From assembly GCF_041821025.1 (NCBI RefSeq), contig NZ_JBGUAY010000004.1, positions 186,001-250,000 of the forward strand: DNA of 64,000 nucleotides, given 5' to 3'. Both the position numbers and the translations under genes were made by a program. The notes under the pieces are model-generated. The model was not told the DNA's origin and searched no databases. It saw nothing but the letters and a program-made list of their open reading frames with translations. This DNA is from Egicoccus sp. AB-alg6-2 (GTDB lineage: Bacteria > Actinomycetota > Nitriliruptoria > Nitriliruptorales > Nitriliruptoraceae). Of this stretch, positions 18,585-27,100 are shown piece after piece; position 1 is the stretch's first letter; each line of letters begins with the position of its first letter.

Positions 18585-21500
18585 GGGCACGGAGCCGCGC
18601 CACGTCACGGAGCCCCACCGCGTGGCCCTTCTCCGCGTAGCGGTCCTCGGCGACGTCGAGCGCACGGGCGGCGGCCGCCGGCGAACCCTCGTCGACCAGG
18701 ATCTCCGAAAGCAGCAGGGACGCATCCCCCTGCAGGACGGGACTGTCCGTGGTCGAGGCGATGGCGACGGCGTCCCGCGCCGACGTCACCGCCGCCGAAT
18801 GGTCCCGGGCCCCCCTGGCGAGACGGGCCTCCGCCATACGCAGACGCACCTGGGCCTCGACGTCGTCCGCCGCGGCGTTGCGCCGTGCCTGCTCGGTGAG
18901 TCGGACGACCTCGGGGTCGTCCGGGTCCGGCAGGCAGACCGCGACCGTCGCGGCGACCACGGCCGCCTGGGCGTGGTCGCCCATCTCCTCGAGCAGCGCC
19001 ATGCCGGATCGCAGGGCATCGAGAGCTGCTTCCGGCACGCCGACCAGCCGTTCGACATGCCCCTGCAACACGGTCGCCGCCGCCGCCCAGTACCGCTGCC
19101 CCAGCTCGGCGAAGCGCACCTGCGCGCCGACCAGCGCGTCCCGGGCAGCATCACCCTCCCCCGACATCGCCCGCAGGAGGGCCACGATCTGCAGGACGCG
19201 GGCCTCGAGGGCCGGCTCGCCGGCGTAGCGCTCGAGCAACGACGTGCACCGGGCCAGCGCCTCTTCCACCGGCCACGGCCCCAGCGGCAGGACGAATGCG
19301 GCCGCGACGGCATTCTCCCGCTCCTCCGCCTCATCACCCGCGGCGCGCGCGTGGCTCTCGGCCCGCTCCATCGCCTGCAGGGCGTCGGCGAACCGCCCCC
19401 GCAGGAAGTGGACCTCCGCGCGCAGCCCCCACGCCCGACCGAGACCCCGATCGTCGGCGGCGGCCGTGAAGACCGCGATGGCCTCGTCGGACACCTCGGT
19501 GGCGTAGGCCGCCCAACCGTCGAGATCGACGTTGGAGCGCACCCAGGCGGCGCTGAGCAGCGCATGCATCCGGACGTGGCGGTCACCCGCGAGCTCGGCC
19601 GTGCGGATGGCGCGCCGGAGCTCGTCCTCGGCTGCGGCGAAGTTCCCGACCTCGGCGAAGGCGCGGCCGCGATCGGTGAGCAGCTGGGCCAGGCGGGGAT
19701 CGTCGGGAGGAAGGCGGTCGACGGCGTGGCCGAGGAGCCGGACGGCCGCGGGCATGTCACCACGTGCGAGGGCGCGGCACCCTGCGTCGGCGGCACGCTG
19801 GCCGTGTCGGGTCGCGAGCAGCCCGATGCGTACGTCGGTCGGCTCGAGCCGTACGCGTTCGTCGAGGGCCCGCTCGAGGTGCAGGAGCACGAACTCGTCG
19901 ACGCGTGGGCTGGGTGACCTGGCCTCGAGCGCGGCGGCGTGCCGTTCGTGCAGATCGGCACGCAGCCGCCGCGGCAACCCGGCGTAGACCGCGTCACGGA
20001 CGAACTTGTGCCGGAACTCGTAGCCCTCGGGGCCCGGGCGCAACAGCTCGCGGTCCACGAGTCGCTCGGCCCGCGCGACCACGTCGTCGTGCTCGGCCTC
20101 CGCGGTCAGTGCCGCGACGGCGTCGCACGAGAACGCCTCGCCGCAGACCGCCGCGCGCCCCAGGAACGCGCGGTCCTCGGCGTCGAGGCGGTCGATACGG
20201 GAGGCGAGCAGCAGGTGGATACTGGCGGGCAGGGCCAGCTGCCCCTCGGGTTCGGCCAACGACCACGAGCCGTCGGTCGTCCGGCGCAGCGATCCGGCCT
20301 CGACCAGGGTGGCGACGAGCTCCTCGAGGAAGAGCGGGTTGCCCGCCGCGGCTGCGGTCAGGCGCTCGACGGCGAGGGGGTCGACCGGCCCATCCAGGCG
20401 GTCGTCGACCAGGCGGGCGACGTCACGATCCTCGAGGGGAGCAAGGGTGAGCGACAGCGCGCCGGTCGTGCCGCCCGCCCAACCCGGCCGGTGTTCCAGG
20501 AGTTCGGGACGGGCGATCCCCAGCAGCAGCAACGGACCGGATCGCGACCGGGCGAGGCGGTCGAGCAGGTCGAGCAGTGGCGGTTCGGCGTTGTGGAGGT
20601 CGTCGATCACGATCGCGAGACCAGCGTCGCCGGCGCAGGCGGCGAGAAGGTCGGCGAGCGCATCGTCGGGATCGACCGAGAGCACCGCGTCGGTCAGACC
20701 CACCGCCGCTGCGGCGGTCGACAGGGTCTCCGATGGGACCGCTCCACCTGCCAGCGTCGCGAGCTTGTCGTGGATCTCCTCCTGCGTGTCCGCGTCCGTG
20801 ATGCCGGCGGCGGATGCGAGCGCCTCCGCCAGGGGCCAGTAGGTGACCCCGTCGCCGTAGGGCAGACACCGGCCGTAGAGCGTCCGTACGGGCGCCTGTT
20901 CGAGGGCGGTCGTCGCGAGCCGGGTCTTGCCGATCCCGGCCGCCCCGTAGACGGTGAGCAGGTGGGGTGCGCCGGCTTGCAGCGTCCGACGCACGGTCCA
21001 CGCGACCAGCTCCAGCTCGGCCTCGCGGCCCACGAACGGCAGGTCGAACCGGCGCGCCTGGGCGACGGCACCGGCGTCGACCTCGCGCACCCGGTACGCA
21101 CGCAGTGGCGCCGCCTTGCCGCGGACGCGCAGCGGCTCGAGGACGTCGACGACCACGGCATGACGCACCAGTCCGCAGGTGGTCTCACCGATCAGGACCT
21201 CCCCGGGCGCCGCGACCTGCTCGAGCCTGGCCGCGACGTTGACGGCATCACCGGTGGCCAGCGTGCGCCCACCGGCGCCGCCGACGAGCACCTCACCGGT
21301 GTTCACACCCAGTCGCCACTGCAGGGTCACACGTCCAGGGACGGCGGCGGCCGCCATCCCTTCCACCTCGTCGCGAATCTCGACGGCGGCGCGCACGGCC
21401 CGGAGCGCGTCGTCCTCGTGCACCGTCGGCAGGCCGAAGACGGCCATCACGGCGTCGCCGATGAATTTCTCCACGACGCCGCCGTGGCGCGAGACGATGG

Positions 21501-21711
21501 TCTGGATCCGCTCGAAGTACCGGTTGAGCACGGCGCGGTAGGCCTCGGGATCGTGCCGTTCGCCGAGGTCCGTCGACCCGACCACGTCGGCGAACAGCAC
21601 CGTGACGACCTTCCGAGCCTCGTCGTCGCCGGCGTGCCGCGGCTGACCGCAGCCGAGACAGAACCTGGCGTGCGCCGGGTTCTGCTCCCCACACGTCCCA
21701 CACGTGTCCAC
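18544..21711 (-). CDS. nucleotide cyclase/AAA ATPase/helical-repeat protein with N-terminal zinc ribbon, 1055 aa
   Basis: Residues 4-21 carry two CxxC pairs (zinc ribbon). The class III cyclase domain (about 35-205) has metal ligands Asp42 (LFADVVGST) and Asp86 (FIGDAV), Lys82, and the Asn/Arg of GDAVNVAARLE. The position that usually carries Asp or Thr for purine choice seems to be Leu by hand alignment, so product and activity are uncertain. An AAA/STAND ATPase follows (Walker A GAAGIGKTRLA near 257, Walker B IVIDDLHNAE near 369), then TPR-like repeats. The GTG start is preceded by TACGCT and six bases, a leaderless arrangement. The next gene tail-to-tail is a cNMP-binding protein. Confidence 0.92.
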   Translation of the reverse strand: MDTCGTCGEQNPAHARFCLGCGQPRHAGDDEARKVVTVLFADVVGSTDLGERHDPEAYRAVLNRYFERIQTIVSRHGGVVEKFIGDAVMAVFGLPTVHEDDALRAVRAAVEIRDEVEGMAAAAVPGRVTLQWRLGVNTGEVLVGGAGGRTLATGDAVNVAARLEQVAAPGEVLIGETTCGLVRHAVVVDVLEPLRVRGKAAPLRAYRVREVDAGAVAQARRFDLPFVGREAELELVAWTVRRTLQAGAPHLLTVYGAAGIGKTRLATTALEQAPVRTLYGRCLPYGDGVTYWPLAEALASAAGITDADTQEEIHDKLATLAGGAVPSETLSTAAAAVGLTDAVLSVDPDDALADLLAACAGDAGLAIVIDDLHNAEPPLLDLLDRLARSRSGPLLLLGIARPELLEHRPGWAGGTTGALSLTLAPLEDRDVARLVDDRLDGPVDPLAVERLTAAAAGNPLFLEELVATLVEAGSLRRTTDGSWSLAEPEGQLALPASIHLLLASRIDRLDAEDRAFLGRAAVCGEAFSCDAVAALTAEAEHDDVVARAERLVDRELLRPGPEGYEFRHKFVRDAVYAGLPRRLRADLHERHAAALEARSPSPRVDEFVLLHLERALDERVRLEPTDVRIGLLATRHGQRAADAGCRALARGDMPAAVRLLGHAVDRLPPDDPRLAQLLTDRGRAFAEVGNFAAAEDELRRAIRTAELAGDRHVRMHALLSAAWVRSNVDLDGWAAYATEVSDEAIAVFTAAADDRGLGRAWGLRAEVHFLRGRFADALQAMERAESHARAAGDEAEERENAVAAAFVLPLGPWPVEEALARCTSLLERYAGEPALEARVLQIVALLRAMSGEGDAARDALVGAQVRFAELGQRYWAAAATVLQGHVERLVGVPEAALDALRSGMALLEEMGDHAQAAVVAATVAVCLPDPDDPEVVRLTEQARRNAAADDVEAQVRLRMAEARLARGARDHSAAVTSARDAVAIASTTDSPVLQGDASLLLSEILVDEGSPAAAARALDVAEDRYAEKGHAVGLRDVARLRALSSTGAPRAGDPR

Positions 21712-21717
21712 CGACGA

Positions 21718-21723
21718 AGCGTA
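21718..21723 (-). promoter_or_regulatory. -10 element for a leaderless cyclase transcript
   Basis: TACGCT on the minus strand lies six bases before the GTG of the cyclase gene, so transcription would start at or next to the start codon. There is no Shine-Dalgarno in front of that GTG. Confidence 0.45.
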
Positions 21724-21780
21724 CTCCCGGGGCGTTTCCGCCGGGCCGGCGCCCGGGAGAAACGTCCTGCCGTCCGGTCA

Positions 21781-21806
21781 CCCCGATCGGGGGTCGCCGC
21801 TAGCGT
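21781..21806 (+). promoter_or_regulatory. perfect 12-bp palindrome next to a TAGCGT -10-like hexamer
   Basis: CCCCGATCGGGG (21781-21792) is a perfect palindrome placed just upstream of TAGCGT (21801-21806), in the 139-base gap between the divergent cyclase and the 55-residue gene. The position suits an operator controlling the small-gene/SARP side; the binding protein is unknown. Confidence 0.35.
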
Positions 21807-21850
21807 CGCCCGCACCGTGGCGCGTGTCCACGGGGAACCGGAGGGGAGCC

Positions 21851-22018
21851 GTGAGCGAGAACGTGTATGGCGAGATGGACCAGTTGACCGCGAACGAGTT
21901 CGTGCCCGTCTCGGTGCACGTGCATGTCGACGACCTCGCGTCCTTCTACACCGCCATCGCCCAGTGGTGGCAGGACGTGGACGGCAAGGGAGCGAAGGGC
22001 CGGCTGCGGGTCGCGTGA
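21851..22018 (+). CDS. small hypothetical protein, 55 aa
   Basis: GTG at 21851 follows GGAGG with six bases between, a strong ribosome binding site that supports translation. The protein is acidic, with MDQLTANEFVPVSVHVHVD, then a WW pair in AIAQWWQDVDG and a basic tail. No membrane segment. I do not recognise it. It lies 95 bases before the SARP-AAA regulator on the same strand and divergent from the cyclase. Confidence 0.6.
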   Translation: MSENVYGEMDQLTANEFVPVSVHVHVDDLASFYTAIAQWWQDVDGKGAKGRLRVA

Positions 22019-22068
22019 CGCCCGGGCACGCCGAGATCCCCTGATCGGTCGCTCCCTCGCGTCGCGCC

Positions 22069-22077
22069 TGCCATGCT
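22069..22077 (+). promoter_or_regulatory. extended -10 (TGCCATGCT) ahead of the SARP gene
   Basis: TGC followed by CATGCT, 36 bases before the GTG at 22114, resembles an extended -10 box. An almost identical TGCCATACT precedes the LuxR-type gene at 32582-32590. No clear -35 is seen. Confidence 0.35.
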
Positions 22078-22113
22078 GGTGTCGGGAGGAACCGGCGGAC
22101 AGGTGGGAACGTC

Positions 22114-25100
22114 GTGGGCGCGAAGCGGTCGCCGACGTCCGAACGCCTGCGCTTCGACCTCGTCGGCCCGTTCACGGTGTCCCGCGGCGGCCGCCGGCTG
22201 CCGCTGCGGGACCTCGGCAGCCGCAAGGAACGGACGTTGCTGCAGGTCCTGCTCCTGCACCCCGACGAGGTGGTGTCGCTGGACCGCATCGAGGACATCC
22301 TCTGGAACGGTGCCCCACCCGCGACGGCGAAGCGCACCGTCGCGAGCCTCGTCAGCCGCCTGCGTGCGCGGCTCGGCAGCGATCTCCTCGAGGGCGCCGC
22401 AGGCGGATACCGGCTGCTGATGCATCCGTCGCTCGAGACGGATCTGTGCGAAGCGCAACGGCTGACACGGGTCGCCGTCGCACGTCTCGACGCGCGGGAA
22501 CCTTCGCTCGCCCTGTCCGCGGCGACCCGTGCACTGGAGCTCGTCGGCAGCGGCGCGCTGCTCGCCGACGAGACCGATGCGCCGTGGGTCGAACCGCACC
22601 GTGCCGCGCTGCTCACCCTGCGCCGTACGCTGCGGCGGGTCGGCTGGGACGCGGCCCTGCTGCTGCGTGACCACGAGGTCGCACTCCAGCTCGCCGAGGC
22701 CGCCTGCGCGGACGACCCCTTGGACGAGGAGGCGACGCGGGCCGTGATGCGCGCGGCCCAGCTGCGCGGTCAACCGCCCGTCGGGCTCGTCGCGTTCGAT
22801 CGGCTCCGGCGTGCGCTGGCGGAACAGCTGGGCACCGACCCGTCGGTGCAGACGCTACGGGTCCACACGGCGCTCCTGCGCGAGGAGTCGCCGGACCCGG
22901 TGCCCGCGTTCGGTCGACCATCGGTCTCCCCCGGAGAGCCTGCGGCTGGCGAGTTCGTCGGCCGGGCCGCCGAACTGCGCGAACTCGAGCGTCGATGGTC
23001 CGAGGCCGCCGGGGGCCGGGGTGGGATGGTGCTGTTGGTCGGGGAAGCCGGCGTCGGCAAGACCCGACTGGCCCTGCAACTGCTGACGTCCGCCGAGGCC
23101 ACCGGCGGCACCGTCGCGCGGGTGCGGTGCTACGAGGCGGAGCGCTCGCTGTTGCTGGCACCGATCGTCGAGGTGGTGCACGAGCTCGTCCGGCAGACGC
23201 CGCCAGCGCGCGTCCGGGAGTCGGCCGGGGCCTGGGCCGCCGCCCTGGCCGCGCTCTCGCCGGAGCTCGAGGAGCTCCTCGGAACTCCCGCACGCGAGCG
23301 CGCAGACCCCGAGGTCGCGCGGCAACGGACCTTTCAGGCCATCACCTTCCTCGTCGGACAGCTCGCCGCCCAGCGGCCGGTGGTGGTCTTCGTCGACGAC
23401 CTGCACCACGCCGGGGCGGCGACCGTCGAGCTGCTGCACTACATCCATCGGCACACCAGCGACCACCGGCTGCTCGTGCTGGCCACCGTCCGCGCCGAGG
23501 AGGGCCGGTCGGTGCTCGCCGACCTCGGTTCGACCGCGCAGGTCCTCGACGTGGGGCGACTCTCGGACCGGGCCGTCGCCGCGCTCGTCGAGCGGGCCGG
23601 TGCCGAGCGGTTCCTGCCACGCATCCTCGCGCTCACGCGCGGGCACGCACTCTCGGTCGTGGAGTCGCTGCGCGCGCTGGCCGAGGCCGGACCCGACGTC
23701 GCCGAACCGCCCGTGCCGTCGTCGCTGCGCGCGGCGGTCCTGCGACGGGTCGAGCGTGCCGGTCCCGACGTCGAGCACCTGCTCCGCACGGCCGCGGTGC
23801 TCGGGGCGACCTTCGACCTCGAGACGCTGGCGGCACTGCTCGGGCTCGCACCCGACGCAGCGGCCCAGCGGGTCGAGCAGGCGATGTCGGCCGGGCTCGT
23901 GGTCGAGGAGGGACCGAGGTTCGGGTTCAGCAACGACCTGACGCGTGAGATCGTGTACCAGGACACGCCCGCTGCGGTTCGACGACTGCGCCATCAGCGC
24001 GCCGCCGAGCTGCTGATCGGCCAACCGGAAGCGGCCGCGAACCACGCGGCAGCCGTGGGCGACTGGGCCGCGGCACACGTGGCCTGGCTGACCGCAGCCG
24101 ACCGCGCCGCCGAGCGCTACGCCAACCGGGACGCCGAGGAACTGCTGCACCGGGCCATCGTCGCCGGCGAGGCCGCCGCCGACCCCGTCGGCATCGCCCG
24201 TGCCCGGCTCGGCCGCGCCCGGGTCCGGGAGGCCCTGGCCGACTACCAGGGTGCCTTCGAGGACCTGGAGACCGCCGCGGAACTCGCGCGCGGAAGCGCC
24301 CGGCCGGAGCTGGAGGCCGCCGCGCTCCGCGCACTCGGTGGTGACGTCATCGTCGGGTTGGGTCGACCCTCCTCCGACTGCCTGCCCTACCTCGAGGTGG
24401 GACTCGCGGTGGCCGAGTCGGCCGCCCTGGGACCGCTCGAGGTCGACCTGATGGGCCGGATCGCGGTCGTGTGGACCAACCGGACCCGGTTCGACCTCGC
24501 GGCGGAGATGGCCGAGCGTGCCCTGCGCCGCGCGCGAGCGATCGAGGACGCGCGGACGACGGCGGTGGCACTCGACGCCGTCAAGAACGTGGGCGCCTAC
24601 ACCGGCGACGTGGCGCGACTGCGTCGCGTCCTGCCCGAACTCGAGGCGCTGCTGCACGAGACCGGCGACCTGACGCTGCTGCAGTGGTGCGTCTTCGAGT
24701 CGGTCATCCCGCCGTTGGCGGCGGCCAACTGGGGAGAAGCCGACCTGGTGCTGGCGCGCGCGCTCGCCCTGAACCGCCGTACCGGCCACCCGTGGGGATC
24801 GTTGTTCCTCGCCCAACGTTCCTGGCTGCACCGCGCCCGCGGCCACTACGGGGCAGCCGTCGACGATGCCGGGAGCGCGGGTCGGGCCGCGATCGCGGGG
24901 CACCACCCCTGGTGGACGGCGTTCTCGCACGCCATGCTCGGGTGGGTGCTGAGTGACGCGGGTGCGCACGAAGCGGCGATCGCCACCCTCGAGGCGGGTC
25001 TGGCAGCCGTCGAACGGGACGGCATGGACAGCTACCTGCTGCGGTGTGTCAGCCACCTCGCGCTCGCCTGCTGGCGGGCGGGCGACGTCTGCACGGCGGA

Positions 25101-25608
25101 CCGTCATCTCGCCCGCGCAGCACGGTTGCTCGACCAGGTGCGAACCCCCCCGGGCACGGCCTTTCTCCATGCGGCCCACGCCTATGGTGCGGTCGCTCGG
25201 CTGCTGATCGCGAAGGGAGCGCTCGCCGAAGCGCTCGAACTGCTGGACCGGCTGCGACCGGCCGCGGAGCGGTCCGGTTGGGTCGAGGTGGTCGCCAGCG
25301 ACCGCCTGCTCCGCGGACGAGCGCGGCTGCTGGACGGCGACGCCCGAGCGGCACGCCGGTGCCTCGACGAGGGCGTCCGCCTGGCGGAGCAGGCATCCCT
25401 GCGCCCGCTCGCCTGGGAGTTCCACGAGGCGCTTGCCCACCTCGAGCGACACGAGGGTGACCACCAGCGGACCACCGGCGAGGAGGCGGCTGCGACGGTC
25501 CACCTCGAAGTCGTCGCCGCCTCGATCCCCGACGCCGGTCTGCGGGCAGGGCTGCTAGCCGTCGCTGCCCGCCGCCGCACCGAGCCCAGCGGTGAACCTG
25601 CCGGCTGA
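22114..25608 (+). CDS. SARP/AfsR-type transcriptional regulator with BTAD and AAA ATPase, 1164 aa
   Basis: Residues about 10-100 form an OmpR-like winged helix (RFDLVGPFTVSRGGRRLPL; VSLDRIEDILWNG). The bacterial transcriptional activator domain follows (105-250), then a STAND-type ATPase with Walker A LLVGEAGVGKTRLA near residue 308 and Walker B VVVFVDDLHHAG near 425, then a TPR-like solenoid to the end. These proteins activate secondary-metabolism or stress genes, with the ATPase as a nucleotide switch. GTG at 22114 is preceded by AGGTGG with seven bases between. The AhpD-like gene starts 70 bases downstream and could be a target. Confidence 0.9.
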   Translation: MGAKRSPTSERLRFDLVGPFTVSRGGRRLPLRDLGSRKERTLLQVLLLHPDEVVSLDRIEDILWNGAPPATAKRTVASLVSRLRARLGSDLLEGAAGGYRLLMHPSLETDLCEAQRLTRVAVARLDAREPSLALSAATRALELVGSGALLADETDAPWVEPHRAALLTLRRTLRRVGWDAALLLRDHEVALQLAEAACADDPLDEEATRAVMRAAQLRGQPPVGLVAFDRLRRALAEQLGTDPSVQTLRVHTALLREESPDPVPAFGRPSVSPGEPAAGEFVGRAAELRELERRWSEAAGGRGGMVLLVGEAGVGKTRLALQLLTSAEATGGTVARVRCYEAERSLLLAPIVEVVHELVRQTPPARVRESAGAWAAALAALSPELEELLGTPARERADPEVARQRTFQAITFLVGQLAAQRPVVVFVDDLHHAGAATVELLHYIHRHTSDHRLLVLATVRAEEGRSVLADLGSTAQVLDVGRLSDRAVAALVERAGAERFLPRILALTRGHALSVVESLRALAEAGPDVAEPPVPSSLRAAVLRRVERAGPDVEHLLRTAAVLGATFDLETLAALLGLAPDAAAQRVEQAMSAGLVVEEGPRFGFSNDLTREIVYQDTPAAVRRLRHQRAAELLIGQPEAAANHAAAVGDWAAAHVAWLTAADRAAERYANRDAEELLHRAIVAGEAAADPVGIARARLGRARVREALADYQGAFEDLETAAELARGSARPELEAAALRALGGDVIVGLGRPSSDCLPYLEVGLAVAESAALGPLEVDLMGRIAVVWTNRTRFDLAAEMAERALRRARAIEDARTTAVALDAVKNVGAYTGDVARLRRVLPELEALLHETGDLTLLQWCVFESVIPPLAAANWGEADLVLARALALNRRTGHPWGSLFLAQRSWLHRARGHYGAAVDDAGSAGRAAIAGHHPWWTAFSHAMLGWVLSDAGAHEAAIATLEAGLAAVERDGMDSYLLRCVSHLALACWRAGDVCTADRHLARAARLLDQVRTPPGTAFLHAAHAYGAVARLLIAKGALAEALELLDRLRPAAERSGWVEVVASDRLLRGRARLLDGDARAARRCLDEGVRLAEQASLRPLAWEFHEALAHLERHEGDHQRTTGEEAAATVHLEVVAASIPDAGLRAGLLAVAARRRTEPSGEPAG

Positions 25609-25647
25609 TCCGCTCCTCTGCAACGGCGCTGCAACAGCTCCTGTCAC

Positions 25648-25661
25648 GGTGTCCGGACACC
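25648..25661. promoter_or_regulatory. 14-bp perfect palindrome upstream of the AhpD-like gene
   Basis: GGTGTCCGGACACC, two 7-base halves with no spacer, ends 17 bases before the ATG at 25679 and just before its AAGGAGG site. Length and position fit a repressor operator overlapping a start site. Confidence 0.4.
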
Positions 25662-25678
25662 CGATAAGGAGGACCGGC

Positions 25679-26071
25679 ATGACGACGACCGCACGACCGA
25701 CGAGCGAGGTGGAGGCCGAGATCAAGGACACGCTCGGGCTCGTCCCGAGCTTCTTCAGCACGCTGCCGGAGGACACGCTCGACCACGAGTGGCAGCTGTT
25801 CCGGCGGATGGAACTCGGCGAGACCGTCATCCCCAACAAGTACAAGGAACTGCTGATGCTGGCGGTCCACGCGGAGACGCGGTGCCGCTACTGCACCCTG
25901 TTCCACACCGAAGCCGCGAAGTTGTTCGGCGCCACCGAGGAAGAGATCCAGGAAGCGGTCCACCTCGCCAAGTACACGGTCGGGTGGAGCGTCTATCTCA
26001 ACGGCATGCGCGAGGACGAAGGCCGGTTCGCGGAGGAGCTGGCCCAGATCGGCGAGCACCTCAGCGCCTGA
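25679..26071 (+). CDS. AhpD-like carboxymuconolactone-decarboxylase-family protein, 130 aa
   Basis: This is a small all-helical protein of the AhpD/CMD fold. The CxxC in ETRCRYCTLFH, followed by His three residues later, is the redox/proton-relay motif of AhpD-type peroxidase partners. VPSFFSTLPEDTLDHEW and IPNKYKELLMLAVHAE match the family's N-terminal half. ATG at 25679 is placed by a textbook AAGGAGG six bases upstream. It heads a plus-strand run with a 60-residue gene, a membrane protein and a hydrolase/glycosyltransferase fusion. A thiol-peroxidase or disulfide-reductase role is likely, not certain. Confidence 0.85.
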   Translation: MTTTARPTSEVEAEIKDTLGLVPSFFSTLPEDTLDHEWQLFRRMELGETVIPNKYKELLMLAVHAETRCRYCTLFHTEAAKLFGATEEEIQEAVHLAKYTVGWSVYLNGMREDEGRFAEELAQIGEHLSA

Positions 26072-26086
26072 CCGGGAGGTGGTGCC

Positions 26087-26269
26087 GTGAAGCTCGAGCG
26101 CATGCGACCGACGGCCTGGCGGGTCACGTTCCATCCGCTCGAGCTCGCGGCGCTGATCTCGGCCGCCCGCTGGGCGGAGGCGGGGGCGGAGGGCGAGTTG
26201 CCGCCCGATGCCAGGAAGCAGCTGCGTGCGGTGCTCGACCGCTACGACGAGGCCGTCAACCGCAGCTGA
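26087..26269 (+). CDS. small hypothetical protein, 60 aa
   Basis: GTG at 26087 follows GGGAGGTGG, 15 bases after the AhpD-like stop, which suggests co-translation with it. The protein is soluble, starts MKLERMRPTAWRVTFHPLELA and continues with Ala/Arg/Glu-rich helices. No family recognised. The operon position suggests an accessory to the AhpD-like protein. Confidence 0.6.
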   Translation: MKLERMRPTAWRVTFHPLELAALISAARWAEAGAEGELPPDARKQLRAVLDRYDEAVNRS

Positions 26270-26297
26270 CGCACGACGTCGAACATGGGAGAAGACG

Positions 26298-27086
26298 ATG
26301 ACGCGCAGCGTGATGATCGTGGGGTACGGCGTGCTCGCCTACCTCGTGTTCCTGGGAGCATTCGCCTACACGATGGGGTTCCTGGCGAATGCATTCGTGC
26401 CCCGTGGCATCGACGACGGTGCGGTGGGCGCCGTCTGGCTCGCGGTGCTGGTGGATGCAGGACTGCTCGGCCTGTTCGCCCTGCAGCACACCGTGATGGC
26501 CCGCCCGGCCTTCAAGCGGTGGTGGACGCGATTCGTCCCGCCGGCGCTCGAACGAAGCACGTTCGTGCTCGCGGCGAGCCTGGTGCTGATCCTGCTGCTC
26601 GCGCAGTGGCGACCGCTGCCCACGCCGGTGTGGACGGTGGAGGCCGCGGTGCCACGCATGCTGCTGTGGGCCACCTATGCCCTCGGCTGGATCGTCGTCG
26701 TGGCGAGCACCTTCCTGATCGACCACTTCGAACTGTTCGGTCTGCGGCAGGTGGTGGCGCGTGCCCGCGAGCGCCGCCACACGCCCCCGCCGTTCCGGGT
26801 CACGCTGCTCTACGCCTTCGTGCGCCACCCGATCATGGTCGGTTTCCTGATCGTGTTCTGGGCCACGCCGGACATGAGCCAGGGTCGCCTGCTGTTCGCG
26901 GCACTCGGCACGGCCTACATCGTCGTCGGCGTGCGCTTCGAGGAGCACGACCTGCGTGCACAGCTCGGTGAGCCGTATCGCCGCTACGAGGCCGAGGTGC
27001 CCCGCTTCGTCCCGCGGCTACGTCGCCGTCACGGCCGTGGGCAGGTACCGGTGGACGTCGGCGCCTCCGTTGCGCAGGATGGTTGA
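26298..27086 (+). CDS. membrane protein of the NnrU/isoprenylcysteine-methyltransferase superfamily (MddA-like), 262 aa
   Basis: Five or six hydrophobic segments. ALQHTVMARPAFKRWW, PPALERSTFVLAASL and the C-terminal FVRHPIMVGFL with GEPYRRYEAEVPRFVP are typical of the NnrU/MddA branch of integral-membrane methyltransferases. MddA converts methanethiol to dimethyl sulfide; NnrU homologues are tied to nitrogen-oxide metabolism. Which applies here cannot be decided from sequence. ATG at 26298 follows GGGAGAAG; an ATG 13 bases upstream is in another frame. It ends 14 bases before the hydrolase/glycosyltransferase gene. Confidence 0.8.
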   Translation: MTRSVMIVGYGVLAYLVFLGAFAYTMGFLANAFVPRGIDDGAVGAVWLAVLVDAGLLGLFALQHTVMARPAFKRWWTRFVPPALERSTFVLAASLVLILLLAQWRPLPTPVWTVEAAVPRMLLWATYALGWIVVVASTFLIDHFELFGLRQVVARARERRHTPPPFRVTLLYAFVRHPIMVGFLIVFWATPDMSQGRLLFAALGTAYIVVGVRFEEHDLRAQLGEPYRRYEAEVPRFVPRLRRRHGRGQVPVDVGASVAQDG

Positions 27087-27100
27087 GGGAGGGCGGGGAG

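Noticed and set aside
11794-21711. CBASS, gasdermin or Craspase locus
   Set aside because: No CD-NTase, gasdermin-like pore former, Cas protein or TIR/nuclease effector in or next to the four genes.
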